Shown: piece by piece, positions 10,462 to 23,657 of the stretch
How positions within the stretch are numbered: the stretch's first letter is position 1
How the letters are laid out: the number at the start of each line of letters is the position of its first letter
Assembly: GCA_000277445.1 (NCBI GenBank)
Contig: AJWJ01000063.1
Span: forward strand, 1 to 64,000
Direction of reading: 5' to 3'
Length of the DNA: 64,000 nt
From: Polysphondylium violaceum
Lineage: Eukaryota > Evosea > Eumycetozoa > Dictyosteliales > Dictyosteliaceae
Translations under genes and position numbers: made by a program
Notes under the pieces: model-generated
Told to the model about the DNA's origin: nothing
Database searches by the model: none
What the model saw: the letters and a program-made list of their open reading frames with translations, nothing else

Positions 10462-11064
10462 TTAAGCTCTAATTGAATTAATTGGTGGAGAGGATAAAAT
10501 TTCTTTGCTAACTTTTGGTTTATAGTTTGGTTTACCAGATGGACTTGTAGACAAGAATGAATTGGTTGGTGAAAGTGAAATTGGTGATTTTGGATGATAG
10601 GCAAAAGAATAAGCTTTCTTTGGTGGGTGTTGTAATGCTGATGGGTTTTTAATATATTCTAAAACTGGAACAACATTTTCAACGGGATGATTCCAAAGGT
10701 TCTTTAATTGATCTGGATTCATTGCTTTTTGAGATGGGAAAACTTCAACATTGACAAAAGCCCAAGTATCATAGGCATCGTACATTTGGTCACTGATGTA
10801 TCCCAATAAACCACCACCTTGGATAACACTGAAATCATGGTCAAGTCTAATTTCAAATTTGATATAAGAGTTTGGTTGGGTATGGTTAAGGAATCCTTTG
10901 AGTTCTCTAGTGACTCTTTCTTTACCTCTAACTTGGAAAACATCTCTTAACCAATGAACAATGTCATGGATTTCTTTGTGATCAAATTTAGTATTGGCAT
11001 GTCTAATAATTAATTCAGCCTTTTGTTTCTTTGGAGAAATTGAGCAAACAAATAATTGATTCAT
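10462..11064 (-). CDS. Orphan protein, 200 residues
   Basis: This is a single-exon gene with a clear Met start (MNQLFVCSISPKKQK) and protein-like codons. The first ~145 residues look globular (IHDIVHWLRDVFQVRGKERV, followed by DTWAFVNVEVFPSQ). The C-terminal ~55 are low-complexity, Ser/Pro/Lys-rich and probably disordered. There is no signal peptide, membrane segment or recognised motif. I do not know the family. The stop is followed by A/T tracts, then the 3' end of PIG-U (convergent, 224 bp apart). Confidence 0.75.
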   Translation of the reverse strand: MNQLFVCSISPKKQKAELIIRHANTKFDHKEIHDIVHWLRDVFQVRGKERVTRELKGFLNHTQPNSYIKFEIRLDHDFSVIQGGGLLGYISDQMYDAYDTWAFVNVEVFPSQKAMNPDQLKNLWNHPVENVVPVLEYIKNPSALQHPPKKAYSFAYHPKSPISLSPTNSFLSTSPSGKPNYKPKVSKEILSSPPINSIRA

Positions 11065-13874
11065 TTTTTAAAAAAGATCTTTATAAATTATTATTGTTAG
11101 CATTTTAAAAGATAAATTAAACTATAATTAAATAATACCCTTTGGTATATATGAAAAGATAAGAGTAATGATAAATAATATATATTTAATAAAAAAAGAA
11201 ATGAATGGAATTGCAATAAAAATTTGACAAATGAATTTTAATTTATACGTCAATAAAGAACAACTGGAATTTGGATGAGAAAGAAATTTACCAAAAAGTT
11301 AACTTTTTAAAATTTAATTATAGTGTAGTACACACACACTCACACATAAAGCACACACATTTACCCCCCAAACTAATCAATATTAACAATAAAAATAATT
11401 GTATTGACAGTGTAAAAAATAGAATGACAATATGATATATATACAACAAATATGTGATAGTTTGGATAGGTGGATAAAGGAGAGGGGTAGGTGGTGGTAT
11501 GATAGATGTGAGGGGTGTTTGGTAATATGATATTTTAGAAATATTCGATAATTCCAATTGATAGATACAATGATTTGGTGTGTTTGATTGGATACTAGAT
11601 TGGGAAAGTAGAAAAAAACAAATGGTTTGATAGGATGAATAGTATTTGATGTACCAAAAATGTAAATAAATTTACTAATTTATGGTGTGTTGTGTGGGTT
11701 TTGGGGTGTGAAAATTTAATTTCTGTGTGATAATTATGTGGGTAAAAAAAAAAAGTGCACATGTGTTGTGGTGGTAGGGGTGATGATTTTTTTATTTTTT
11801 TGAATAAAATGAAAACATATCGATAGGGGATAAACAACAATAGTGGTGTGATATAATCAAAAATTTTGAAATTTCATTTTGAATTGGAAATTTCAATTGA
11901 TAGAAATTTCAAGAGGGTGTATTGACAATATCAATTCGATAATCTCCCCTTTTGTATTCATTTATCCACTCCAATAGAGAGAAAAATGTGATAATGTAAA
12001 CAAAAAAAAATGATCAGTTTAATTTGGCAGTGTGTGAGTGTGAGTAAATTTAGAAAAATATTGGTATTTTAAATTTCCAACTTATCCAGATACAAATGTA
12101 ATAAAAATAAACTATATGAAACCATATTGTTTTTGTATGTTGTGAGGATTGGTATGGTGGGGGGTAAATTTGGGTTTGAGTGATATACTGAAATCATGTA
12201 AATTTATTTTTTTATTTCCACCTCCCCCTGTTGCCACTAATTATACTACTACATGTGATCTCATACATAGATAAAATTTGTATGAAATTGAAAAATGAGA
12301 TTAAGAGAGGTGTAATAAATTTATTTACATGTAAAACAATCTCTAAGAGAGCAAATACACACGCACTTCTCTTTTAAAAAAAGATAGTAATCATAATTAT
12401 GGGGTGTATGGTGGCGAGTAGAATGAATGAGTGGTGGTGAATGCAATCGATGTGATAACTATCAAAACAAACAAGTAAGCAGACACATATTTAGTAAGTT
12501 ATTGTTGTAATAGATCACATCTCTAAAACAACAATATGTTTTAAATTTACCTTTAGATAATGATTGTTGTGACACTAATAATAAAAAATAAATAAAATAA
12601 AAATCTAATAATAAAAATAAACACACACACAAATAAATAATTATAATAATGAAAAATAAGTAGATGGATGATAAAATGAAACTATAATGGTGTTGATATT
12701 TATATCTATCACAAACATTTCTAGAACTTGTAAATTTTTTTTTTACTTTTTTTTTTTTTTTTTGTTCTATTTGGAAATGGGGTTTATTTTTTTCAAAACA
12801 CAATATCCTTTTATAGAATGATAATGTTCTAAATAACTACATATCGATACAACTGAGACAAAATTTTTTATAAGTACAATCCTCTAGAGGAAAGTATACT
12901 TTATATTGATGATGTCTTTGATTAAACGATGCAAACCAACCATAAAACTCAACGAAATTTGACACACAAAAGGAAAATCAACAAAAAAAATAAATAAATA
13001 AATAAAAAATTATTATTGTAAATTACCTTTAATTGAAAAAGAGATAAGTTAAGAATGATAGACACACACAGACACAAACTGGCAAATACCAACTTTTAGG
13101 GCAGGGAGCAACTAATTGTCAAAGTTGAAGAAGAAAAAAAAAAAAAAAACCTTCTTAAATCAAGTGTTTTTGCTTACGTAAGGAAATTTCAAAAATATAA
13201 TAAATAATAATAATAAATGAAAAAGAATTAAATTTAATTCAATTTGAGTTTAAGAAAGGCCGCCCCTCCTCATCACCATCATAAACATCGTAAGGCTTTG
13301 AAAAAAAAAAAAAACTAATTGGGGGGATAACGAGGGAGCCCCCCCATCCAAAGCTTCTTTTTTGAAATTTTTTTAAAAAATTTTGTAAATTTCAGGCCCC
13401 TATCGCACCGTTTCAGGGCTTTTCGGAAAAATATCTTTCGGAATATTTTTTTAACAATAAAAATAAGAGTAATCAAAAAAAGAAGCACAAGATCCCCTTT
13501 GTCTTGAAAAAGCCCATTAATTTTCACAGACTTCTTTATAAGGAAAGATAGAGTGTTTTATCTTTTGTAAAAAGTAGGTGTAAATCATGTAGAAATAGAG
13601 TATTTCTTGAATGTGTGCCCATTACAAAAAAATAAAGGGGAAAGGGTTACGATATTTTATTATATCTAATTTACAAAGAGTAGAGGGTACTGAATCATTA
13701 TGATTATTCATGAAGCACAAGATTGATTGTAGAGTGAGGTGTGTAGATTTGAATAAAAATCTAAAAATAAAATCAATTAAAATTAAAGAAGCAACACATT
13801 CCATTGATACATGAATGGGCACAATAAAGAAAAGGAAAGGAAAAGAAGGGAAATTGTATTTTTAGAATAAATTT
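11065..13874. other. Long intergenic region, no gene recognised
   Basis: About 2.8 kb of AT-rich DNA with GT/CA-rich microsatellite-like stretches (for example CACACACACTCACACA near 11331) and homopolymer tracts. Frames in it are low-complexity without conserved sequence. Notable islands are a 12-bp palindrome TCCTCTAGAGGA at 12880-12891 and the GC-rich segment 13256-13450. It separates the upstream end of the orphan gene from the 3' end of the HERP-like gene, so only the left part is expected to hold a promoter. Confidence 0.6.
13256..13450. other. GC-rich structured island in intergenic DNA
   Basis: The island stands out sharply from the surrounding DNA. It contains GGCCGCCCCTCC (13259), a G-run/C-run pair (GGGGGG near 13321 and CCCCCCC near 13340) that could form a strong hairpin, and GGCCCCTATCGCACCG (13396). 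One minus-strand frame crosses it ending MGGLPRYPPN, but its composition (Lys/Phe-rich) is not convincing. It could be a non-coding RNA or a decayed repeat; no known RNA family was recognised. Confidence 0.35.
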
Positions 13875-14198
13875 TTATTCATTCACATTCTCAACAAGGT
13901 TATTATTATTATTATTGTTGTTATTATTATCGAGATTGTTTTCTACATTGTTATTATTAGCATCATTATTGAGATTGTTTTCTACATTGTTTTGATTTAC
14001 AACATTTTGTTCGTCTTGGTTGGCGTTGGCATTATTAATATTTTCATTGTTATTGTTGATATTATTATTTTGATTATTTTGGTTATTTGGTCTCCAAGTG
14101 GGGAATAATGAGTGGAGCAAGGTTGAAAAGAATTGAATAACTTCTGAAATCATATCCAAGTTTCTTGGTGGATTTGGTTGTTGTGGTTGTGGAGGGAC

Positions 14199-14257
<59 letters not shown>

Positions 14258-15709
14258 GCTCTTGTGGTTGTGGTTGTGGTTGTTGAGGTTGAGGCTGTTG
14301 TTGTTGTTGTCTTCTTGGAGGAGGTCGATTAAAAAACATTTGATATCTAAATTTAAATATATAGAGTGTTAATTTAAACTCCTATTGTGATAAATTACTA
14401 TTACTATTATTACTATTTAATAGTACATACATATAATAGACTAATATACAAGCACCTATGGTTAAAGTTCTATCTAAAGAACCACCTTGAAGGAATAAAA
14501 TTAAAAATATAAATTTAACTATAGTTTCGAGATTAATTCTAAATACTCTAACATTTGGCATTCTTACAGCGGCTGGATTGGGGGCAACAGGAGGAGGTGG
14601 TGCAGGTGCCATTGGTACTGCTTGTTGATGTACACCACCTGGATGATGATGGTGATGATGATGGTGATGTCTTTGATAAGCCATTCTAATTGAATCCATA
14701 TTAATGTAACCAATGTTTTCTGTCAATGATGGATGATAAAATGATTGTGGTGATGCATTCACATAGTTGAGTGATATATTATTCATTAATTGATTTTGAA
14801 CAGATCTAATAGAAATATTGTCTTTGGGTTAGTATAATTATTTGTTATCTATCTATAATAATATTTTAATACCTACAATATTTGACCAACTATATCCAAC
14901 TCTGTTTGTGTAATTGACGAAGCATTAAATCTAATTTGTGGTCCAATAGTGGTTGTTGTTGTTGTTGCCAAAGGTACATTTGGTGAAATATTAATCTCTA
15001 TGTTATTTACATTATTGTTACCATTGTTGGTGCTAGCTGGAGGGTTGGTTGTATTTGATGAAGTAGTGTTTGATCTTGGTATTGTGAAAGTAGATGTAGT
15101 TGTTGGTGCTGGTGTTGGTGCTGCTGATGTTGTTGTTGTTGTTGAAGATGATGGTCTAAAATCTGTATCAAAAGGATTTGGTGTATTAAAGTGTGATTGA
15201 TAAATACTATTGTTACCAATGGGAGCAGTGGGTGTAGAAGAAGATAATCCTGTAGACGATAATGATCTTTTTCTAATAACTAAATGAATATTTGTGGGCA
15301 ATTGAGGATTGCTTGATGCAATACTATCCAATAAACTCGAATCATCCAATACCTTGCCAGCATGAATAAGTCTTTGATCGACGACTGCTGGTTTAGTGTT
15401 GTGTTGAGAAAAGATGATTGTCTTTAACTTTTCCACAGAGATATATTTATTTACTCTAAGACACAAAGGTTTATCCTCGCCAAATGAAATGATTTTAATA
15501 TCTATATCTTGTCCATTATCAACGTTACTACCACTACCACCACCATCTTTATCCAACGATACGTCGCTGATTGATGTTGTTGTAGAGTTGAAATTTGGAT
15601 TATCAATCTCCATACTGTTGTTCATTATGTTGTTGGGCGTACTCTCGTTACTACTACTAGTATTACTACCAATATCGCTACTGTTACTACTATTATCTGT
15701 ATCACTCAT
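13875..15709 (-). CDS. HERP-like (HERPUD) ubiquitin-like ER membrane protein
   Basis: Exons 15709-14877, 14805-14431 and 14346-13875 give 559 residues. HERP proteins organise the HRD1 ER-associated degradation complex under ER stress. An N-terminal Ser/Asn-rich tail is followed by a ubiquitin-like domain (about residues 70-147: DIDIKIISFGEDK, then DQRLIHAGKVLDD). Next come a Ser/Thr linker, a hydrophobic pair (TIVKFIFLILFLQGG and a second segment around GACILVYYIYQ), and a tail containing SEVIQFFSTLLHSLFPTW, which resembles the HERP C-terminal signature. The GTATGT donor at 14430 removes an in-frame stop and joins IY to QMFFNRPPPRR. Low-complexity inserts include His-9, Gln-19 and poly-Asn. 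Family assignment rests on order of domains and local similarity. Confidence 0.8.
14200..14260 (-). repeat. CAA repeat encoding poly-Gln in the HERP-like gene
   Basis: An almost pure run of about 19 CAA codons (seen as TTG/GTT on the plus strand) sits in exon 3. Such trinucleotide runs are typical of dictyostelid coding regions and are likely polymorphic in length. Confidence 0.9.
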
Positions 15710-15971
15710 TTTTTAGCGCGTCCCAAAAAATATAAATTAAATTTTTTTTTTTGAAAAAAAAAAAGTGTGACTCACCACCAAAACCTGGACAAACATTATT
15801 TATATTTATTGTATTGTATTTTATTTCATACAATAGTTTTTCGAATTTCTCTATATTATTAAGATTAATAATACCAATACTTGATAAAATAGAAAAACGA
15901 GAAAAACTAGTGTAACGAGATTCAAAATAATAGTGACATGAAACAACTATTAGGTTATGGTTAATTTATAA

Positions 15972-17136
15972 CTATTTAGGCATTAACAAAATGGGTTTGA
16001 TCACCTTTCCACTGGCAGAGTCATTAAAAGCTTGGTTTATGTCATTAAAATCATAGAATTCAACGAGTTTGTCAAAAGGGAGTTTACCTTGCTTATAGAG
16101 CTCAACCAATTTAGGAATGAATATTTTGGGAATAGAATTTCCTTCACTGACAGGTACGATTCTTATGCATTTTAATACGATATCTTGAAAGAGATCAATT
16201 TCTATTTTACGAGCGTATCCAATGATACACATGGTTCCTAGGGTTCTGATACAATGGAGCTGTTGGACGATCAATGGAGTAACTCCTGTAGCATCGAGAG
16301 CAAAATGAACACCCTTTCCATTGGTGATTTTTAATACCTCTTCCACAAGATTTTGTCTCTTTCCATTGATGATGTGAGTGGCCCCAAGAGATTTGGCCAA
16401 CTCTAAACGATGGTCCAATATATCGATAATGATAATATTTCTACAACCTGCCAACTTTGCACCCATGACAGCAGCAATTCCCACCCCACCGGCACCGGCA
16501 ATCAAAATATCATCCCCTACAGCAGGCTTTAGTGCATTTAGTACTGTTCCACAACCAGTTTGTATGCCACATCCCAATGGACCCATAAGAGACAATTCTT
16601 TCTCGTTGTCAACATTTACCTTGACAGCATCGTTGGCTCGTACAACACAATATTGACTAAATGAAGATTGTCCGAAAAAGACATTCAACTTTTCGCCATT
16701 GTGTTGGTATGGTGAGACCTGTCTTGGAATCTTTCCCAAAAAGTTTACATCTCCAAAAGTCTCACATACATTTGGATGACCAGATATACATGTATCACAT
16801 TTTGAGCAAAAGGAAAAACTGAGTACCACATAATCACCAATCTTGAAATCGTCTACACCCGATCCAACTTGCTCAACTACACCTGATCCCTCCTGTAGTT
16901 TATTTTTAACATTTAATATTTCAACCACTACCTGAGAGAGAGATACCACTTACATGTCCTAAAATGATTGGAAAAGGAGAAAGACCTTCATTTTGACGAA
17001 TAACTTCATCAGTATGGCAAACTCCAACACCTACAATTCTAACCAATATTTCATCACTTCTTAATTCATCTACCTCTATTTCTTTGATTTGAAACAAATC
17101 TTTATTTTTAAATAAAACTGCTGCTTTAGTTTTCAT
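15972..17136 (-). CDS. Zinc-dependent alcohol dehydrogenase, aryl-alcohol type
   Basis: Two exons (17136-16954 and 16892-15972) give 367 residues. It is a medium-chain NAD(P)-dependent alcohol dehydrogenase. Catalytic-zinc ligands are in GVCHTDEV, GHEGSG (restored by splicing) and LGCGIQTG. The structural-zinc lobe is FCSKCDTCISGHPNVC. Nucleotide binding is at IAGAGGVGIAAV, followed by acidic IIDI, which favours NAD+ over NADP+. The sequence pattern (MGPLGCGIQTGCGTVLNAL) is closer to bacterial and fungal aryl/benzyl-alcohol dehydrogenases than to class III ADH. The substrate is not known. The intron is 61 bp. This is one of three zinc ADH genes in the window, all on the minus strand but not closely related to each other. 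Confidence 0.9.
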
Positions 17137-17502
17137 ATTTGTATAATTGTATGTATTTGTATAATAGAAAGAATTTATAATACAATAATTAAGAATTTTT
17201 ATTCTGGTGTGTTAAATTTTGTGTGTGGGGTGGTGAACAAGGATTCAGCTGGGTGGTCTTAATTTGACTTTTTTTTTTTTAGGGGGGGGGTAAATTGCTA
17301 AACAAGTTTAATTGGAAAATTAAATTAGTAATTGAGAAGAAACAAAAAACTATGGGGTGTTTCTTTAGATTTAAATAAAATAATAGTTTTCAGATTTAAA
17401 ATAGATGTTCAAATAGTTTAAAAAAATACTTTTGTGTTTAAGTTTTATATTATATATATTGGGTTTTATATTTAAAAATTTATTATTATATCGATCAATA
17501 AA

Positions 17503-18129
17503 TTAACATTTGGCAATCATTTTGCAGACAGCAGCTGGGGTTTCCTTTCTCTTGAGGTGTTCAATCATCTTTGGGACTTCTTGGGCAACTTCTTTTTTGC
17601 AGAGGTTGATGGCAGCTTTGATGTCAAAGTGGTGGCATTCAGAGTCGAGGGCACGGATGATTTCTTGTTGGGAGTGACCAGAGAAGATGTGTTGTTCGAC
17701 TTTCTTGACTAACCAGTCGCAAACTTTGCATTCAAGTTTCTTGACGATGTTGTGGTGGTGGTGGTGGTGGTGTTTACCGAGGGAGGTGACTGGAGCAGTT
17801 TCTTCGAGTTGTTGGAGAGTGACTTCTTCAGTGGCTGGGCAGAAACCGAGTTGAGAGCAAATAACTTCTGGGGTTTCGTTGTTGATGATCATATTTAAAA
17901 CAACTTGAGTGTAGCTTTTAACCATAAAAGTGCAGGCTTGACCATAGGTACCTGGGAGATAGTTGCAAATACCTTCTAAGTGGGTTTCGACGTAGGCGAT
18001 AGATTGGTTGTTGGCAGCGATAGCTTCAACTTTGGCAGCAACAAATTCACAAACTTCACATTGCATTTGAGCTTGAACGCTGGTAGATAAAGCCAAAACG
18101 GCGAATAATAAGACGGCTAAATATTTCAT
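17503..18129 (-). CDS. Secreted protein with two saposin B domains
   Basis: This 208-residue single-exon gene starts with the signal peptide MKYLAVLLFAVLALSTSVQA. Two saposin-like domains follow, about residues 22-98 (CEVCEFVAAKVE ... ICSQLGFC) and 133-208 (CKVCDWLVKKVE ... VCKMIAKC). Each has the six-cysteine saposin spacing. Saposin-like proteins bind or perforate lipid membranes in lysosomes or outside the cell; in dictyostelids such genes include amoebapore-like proteins. Between the domains lies a natural run of seven His, a possible metal or pH-responsive linker. C-ending codon bias suggests high expression. Which activity this protein has cannot be read from sequence. Confidence 0.93.
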   Translation of the reverse strand: MKYLAVLLFAVLALSTSVQAQMQCEVCEFVAAKVEAIAANNQSIAYVETHLEGICNYLPGTYGQACTFMVKSYTQVVLNMIINNETPEVICSQLGFCPATEEVTLQQLEETAPVTSLGKHHHHHHHNIVKKLECKVCDWLVKKVEQHIFSGHSQQEIIRALDSECHHFDIKAAINLCKKEVAQEVPKMIEHLKRKETPAAVCKMIAKC

Positions 18130-18305
18130 TATTTAAAAATTATATGTATACAGAAAAAAAGAATCGGGATATGAATACAAAAGAAAAAAAAAACTCCTAT
18201 TAAATAGGCGGCTGCAACAGTAGGCTATGAGAAAAAAAGAAAAATAAATGTACAATAATAAAAAAAAAAGAAAACAGGCCTGTTTAAATAGTAGTGATTT
18301 TTCTG

Positions 18306-18324
18306 TTTGTTGGAATCCAACAAA
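18306..18324. promoter_or_regulatory. Perfect 9+1+9 dyad upstream of the saposin gene
   Basis: TTTGTTGGA-A-TCCAACAAA is a perfect inverted repeat, 177 bp upstream of the saposin ATG in the shared divergent region with PEMT. A second shorter dyad (GTTC..GAAC, about 18342-18355) lies nearby. It could be a transcription-factor site or form a small hairpin. The rest of 18130-18923 is T/A-tract promoter DNA without a gene. Confidence 0.4.
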
Positions 18325-18923
18325 AAACCAGTTTACGAAAAATTGTTCCCAGGAGAACTAATTGGAGTGACAAGTCCTAAAAAAAAAACAAAGGAAAAAT
18401 CAACCTTTCACAAAAACAAAAAATGATTAAAATTGGGAATCACTCTCTGGTTTTAAAATTTTTTTTGTTTTTTTTGAATTTTTGTGTTTTTTTTTTTTTC
18501 GTGATCCTAATGCGCATTTTCCTGGTTTATACAACGCCAATGAGTTTGATCAGAAAACGTTTGTTTACTTGCTTACGGAAATTTAGCTGATCAACCCAAT
18601 AACTTTAAAAGATGATCGGTCGGCATTTTGATTGATTCTTCCTTTAACTTTTTTTTTTTACACCTTTCTTTTTTTTTTTGTTTTTTCTAGATTTACATAA
18701 ATAAAAAGTCTTTATATCAAATGATCACAAATTTACATTTAATTTAACAATAAATTAAATAAAAAAATAAGCACCCAATTTCATATTTTATCATATTTTA
18801 GTAAATGATATGATCGTCATGAGTCATAGTTTTTTTCGAAAAAAAAATATCAACAAAACTTTTTTTTTTTTTTTTTTTCAGGGGCAGACAGACATCCATT
18901 GATTCATACAGATAAAACGAAAA

Positions 18924-19657
18924 ATGATTATCGCACCAGAATATTACGAGTATTTACTTGCTCATGTAGATTACACTGAAACCTATTTCCTTGCAGCTAT
19001 TGCATGCATTATTTTTAATCCATTATGGTGGAATATTCAAGCTAGAGCTGAATACAAACACCATTATTTAACCAGACTTTGTGGTGGAAGTAAATATGCA
19101 GGCTGTTATTTAATCGCCTTTCTTATTTTCACATTAGGTATCTTGAGAGATTATTTGTAAGTGTTTTTGTTGTCGAGTTGATTGATGGGGTCGAGATATC
19201 TGAAATGTGTTGTGTAGTTTTATTAATAATAATGTATCATAATAAATATAATAGATTTGCCCAAGCTTTATTAAGACAACCAACACTCGAAGAGTTTAAT
19301 AGAGTTGAAGTTGAATATCTTTCCTATGCCCTCTATGGTATCGGTGGTATTTTAGTATTGTCTGCTTATCTTAGATTAGGTATCACAGGTACCTATTTGG
19401 GTGATTATTTTGGTATTTTAATGAAGGAAAGAATCACTGGATTCCCATTCAACGTCATGAACAATCCAATGTACAATGGTTCAGTCATGTTGTTTTTAGC
19501 TCACTCTTTAGCAGAAAAGAGTTTAGCTGGTGTTGCCATTACCTTTGTAGTATACATTGTTTACAAGATTGCCTTAATTTTCGAAGAATCATTCACAACC
19601 TACATTTACGAAACTGCTGCTGCAAATGCTTTAAAATCCTCAAAAAAGAATAAATAA
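18924..19657 (+). CDS. pemt: Phosphatidylethanolamine N-methyltransferase (PEMT/Opi3 type)
   Basis: Exons 18924-19156 and 19255-19657 give 211 residues, matching animal PEMT and yeast Opi3. The enzyme adds methyl groups from S-adenosylmethionine to phosphatidylethanolamine derivatives in the ER to make phosphatidylcholine. The N-terminal FNPLWWNIQARAEYKH is characteristic. Four hydrophobic segments are spaced as in the family. The SAM-binding part includes GDYFGILMKERITGFPFNV and YNGSVMLFLAHSL, with EESFTTYIYE near the end. A GTAAGT donor at 19157 removes an in-frame stop and restores DYLFAQALLRQP. The gene converges on RbAp48, with only 74 bp between stops. Confidence 0.94.
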
Positions 19658-19731
19658 ATAAATAACAATCTATTTATATATATATATAATATAATAATTC
19701 TTATTTATTTATTTATATATGTATGTATAAT

Positions 19732-21191
<1,460 letters not shown>

Positions 21192-21522
21192 TTATTTATC
21201 TATATATACACGCAATTATAATGATAATAAAAGATAAAAAATTGGTTGAAAAAAGTTGAAAAATCAAAAAAAAAAATTTCAAAAAGGTCTTAAAAAAAGC
21301 GCGCGAATTTTTTTGAAAATTGTATCAAGGTTTTTATTTTTTTTCTTTTTTTTTTTTCTTTTATGTGTTTTACACGGGGTATATGACTATTGTATTTTCG
21401 TACAAATGAAACATGATAAATTAGATTCATTTGTTTCTGATTGATTGTAGATTGTTGTTGTGGTTGTTGAATAATAATAATAATAAATGAAAACAAAGAG
21501 GGGATCAATGATGCTTATAAAT

Positions 21523-22345
21523 TTATATTGAGTCATATTTCCAAAGTCTTGCTCTACAATCACCACTACCAGTTGCAAATACACCATAAGGTGATACTTT
21601 GGGAGAGAGGGCAACACTAATGACAGAGTTTTTGTGACCTTGCAACATCATGTGAGTGGTGCCATTCTTTGGATCCCAAAATTGAACGGAACGATCTTTT
21701 GAACCTGAAATCAACCAATTGCCATCTGGCGAAAAGGCCACTGATAAAACAAAGTCTTTGTGACCATTAAAGGTGGCACGACATCTGGATCTTGATCTGG
21801 TACCGGATAAATCCCACAATTTTAATGTACGATCAAGACTACCAGAGGCCAAAGATTTGCCATCGGGACTAAAGGCAACAGAGTAAACTGAATCTAAATG
21901 ACCTTCGTATCTCTCCAAGAAATAACCAGTTTGGGCATCCCATAATCTAACAATGTTATCCAATGAGCCAGCGGCAACTAATCTACCGTCGGGACTCATA
22001 GCAACAGAGGTGACACCATTCTTGGGACCAACTTCTTCATTGCCAAGTGTAAATGCACACTTGCCCTTTTCAATGTCCCATATCTTTGCCTTTTTATCTC
22101 CACTACCAGATACAATAAATCTACCATCGGCTGAATAATCCAAAGAGTAAATATCCAAATCATGTCCTTGAAAAGTATTTAATACTTTTTTATTTTGAAT
22201 ATCCCATACTTTTACTGTCTTGTCTTCTGCACCTGTTGCAAGATAATTACCATCTGGACTAAAACATACTGATCTAATATAAAGATCTCCTTCTTTATCA
22301 TTTTCATCAATAAATGTACTATAGTAAAATGTATTAGTACTACAA

Positions 22346-22389
<44 letters not shown>

Positions 22390-23657
22390 TATAAAAGATA
22401 CACTTACCTAACTTTTTTACCAGAATCTACATCATATATTTGTGCACTTCTATTACAACCTGTGGCAAGATATTTACCATCATTACTAAAGTTTACACAA
22501 CAAACTACACTGTTGTGTTGTAAATTATGAAGTAAATCTATATTTAAATTTGTTTGTACGTTTGGATTATATCCTACTAACCAATCTGGACCTCCATTAT
22601 TATCCTTTCTTTCATCAATTTCCATTTCATTTTGTTGTGATTGAATTTGTTGTTGTTGTTGTTGCTGTTGTTGTTGTTGTGCTTGTTGTTGTTGAGCTTG
22701 TTGTTGCTGTTGTTGTTGGGCTTGTTGTTGTTGTAATTTTCTTCTTTCATCTTGCATATCTTTTGGTTCGTCCATTTCTTTTTTCTCTGGTTTAACATGT
22801 CTAGCATCAAGTGGTGAGAGTGAAGGAAAAGCTGTACCACCTTGTTGTTGTGGATAAAATTCACCTGAACCTGATCTTTGTCTTCTTGGTTGACCTTTGT
22901 CGGGAATGGTTGGAGTTGGTGTATTTCTAATCATATTATTTGGATTTGGTGCTGGACTGTTTGATCTAAATGTTGAAGGACTATTTAAATCTCTATTATT
23001 ATTCATATGTTCCAATTGCTTTTTTAATCTACTAATTTCTTCTTCATAGTGTTGTTTCATTTTTAATTGATTTCTATCGAGGTCGAATATAGTTTGTTGT
23101 ATAGTTGTCAATTCTGCTAATTGACTATTGACTAAATAGTGGTGAATTGCGACATGTTAGTATGTATGTTTAATTATTTATATATTATCAATCCCCATCA
23201 TTGTCATAATTTTAAAAAATTATCTAGATATTTTGGGGGAAAAAAAAAAAAGATTGTGAAAGTGGGCATTGTTTGATGGTTTTTTTATAGAAACTTGCAC
23301 AAGTTTTTTTTTTTTTTTCTTTCAAATTTTTTGTTTGTTGTGCAAAAAAACTGTTCAAAATAAATTAAACTGGGAGCAAGGCTTTATGATGATGCCATAT
23401 TGATTTTTTTGGCCGTAAATGTGGTGAGGCGCATTGAGAATTGAAATGAAAGTGGTGGGCGGAATAAACACAAAATCGACAACATGTATAACAGATATAA
23501 TAAAAATAATATTACATTTTCTTTCATAATCTTCTTTTTGATGTCTATATGAACTCAATTCAATAGTTAGGGTTTCAATTTCGCTTTTCAAACTGTCTAA
23601 AAGTTCTGAAACTCTAGATGGTTGTTGTTGTTGCTGTTGTTGTCTGTGTTGATACAT
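21523..23657 (-). CDS. tupA: General transcriptional corepressor Tup1 (TupA)
   Basis: Exons 23657-23516, 23131-22408 and 22318-21523 give 553 residues. Tup1 tetramerises through its N-terminus and recruits Ssn6 and histone deacetylases to repress genes. The Tup_N coiled coil is split by intron 1 ([20 protein letters not shown], then [20 protein letters not shown]). A Pro/Gln-rich disordered centre with long CAA runs follows. The C-terminal seven-bladed WD40 propeller begins at [20 protein letters not shown] and includes [20 protein letters not shown]. It ends [13 protein letters not shown]. Domain order and repeat sequence match TupA, with only the low-complexity part differing in length. Splice phases are 1 and 2 and all sites are GT..AG. 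Confidence 0.96.

Noticed and set aside
11318-12803. Several minus-strand frames of 79-113 codons
   Set aside because: They are low-complexity Ile/Tyr/Leu/His/Thr-rich translations of AT-rich and CA-repeat DNA with no conserved pattern.
12880-12891. TCCTCTAGAGGA palindrome as a functional site
   Set aside because: It is only 12 bp, isolated in the gene desert and without a nearby gene start, so chance cannot be excluded.
13622-13822. 66-codon minus-strand frame
   Set aside because: AT-driven composition, no domain and no promoter context just downstream of the GC island.
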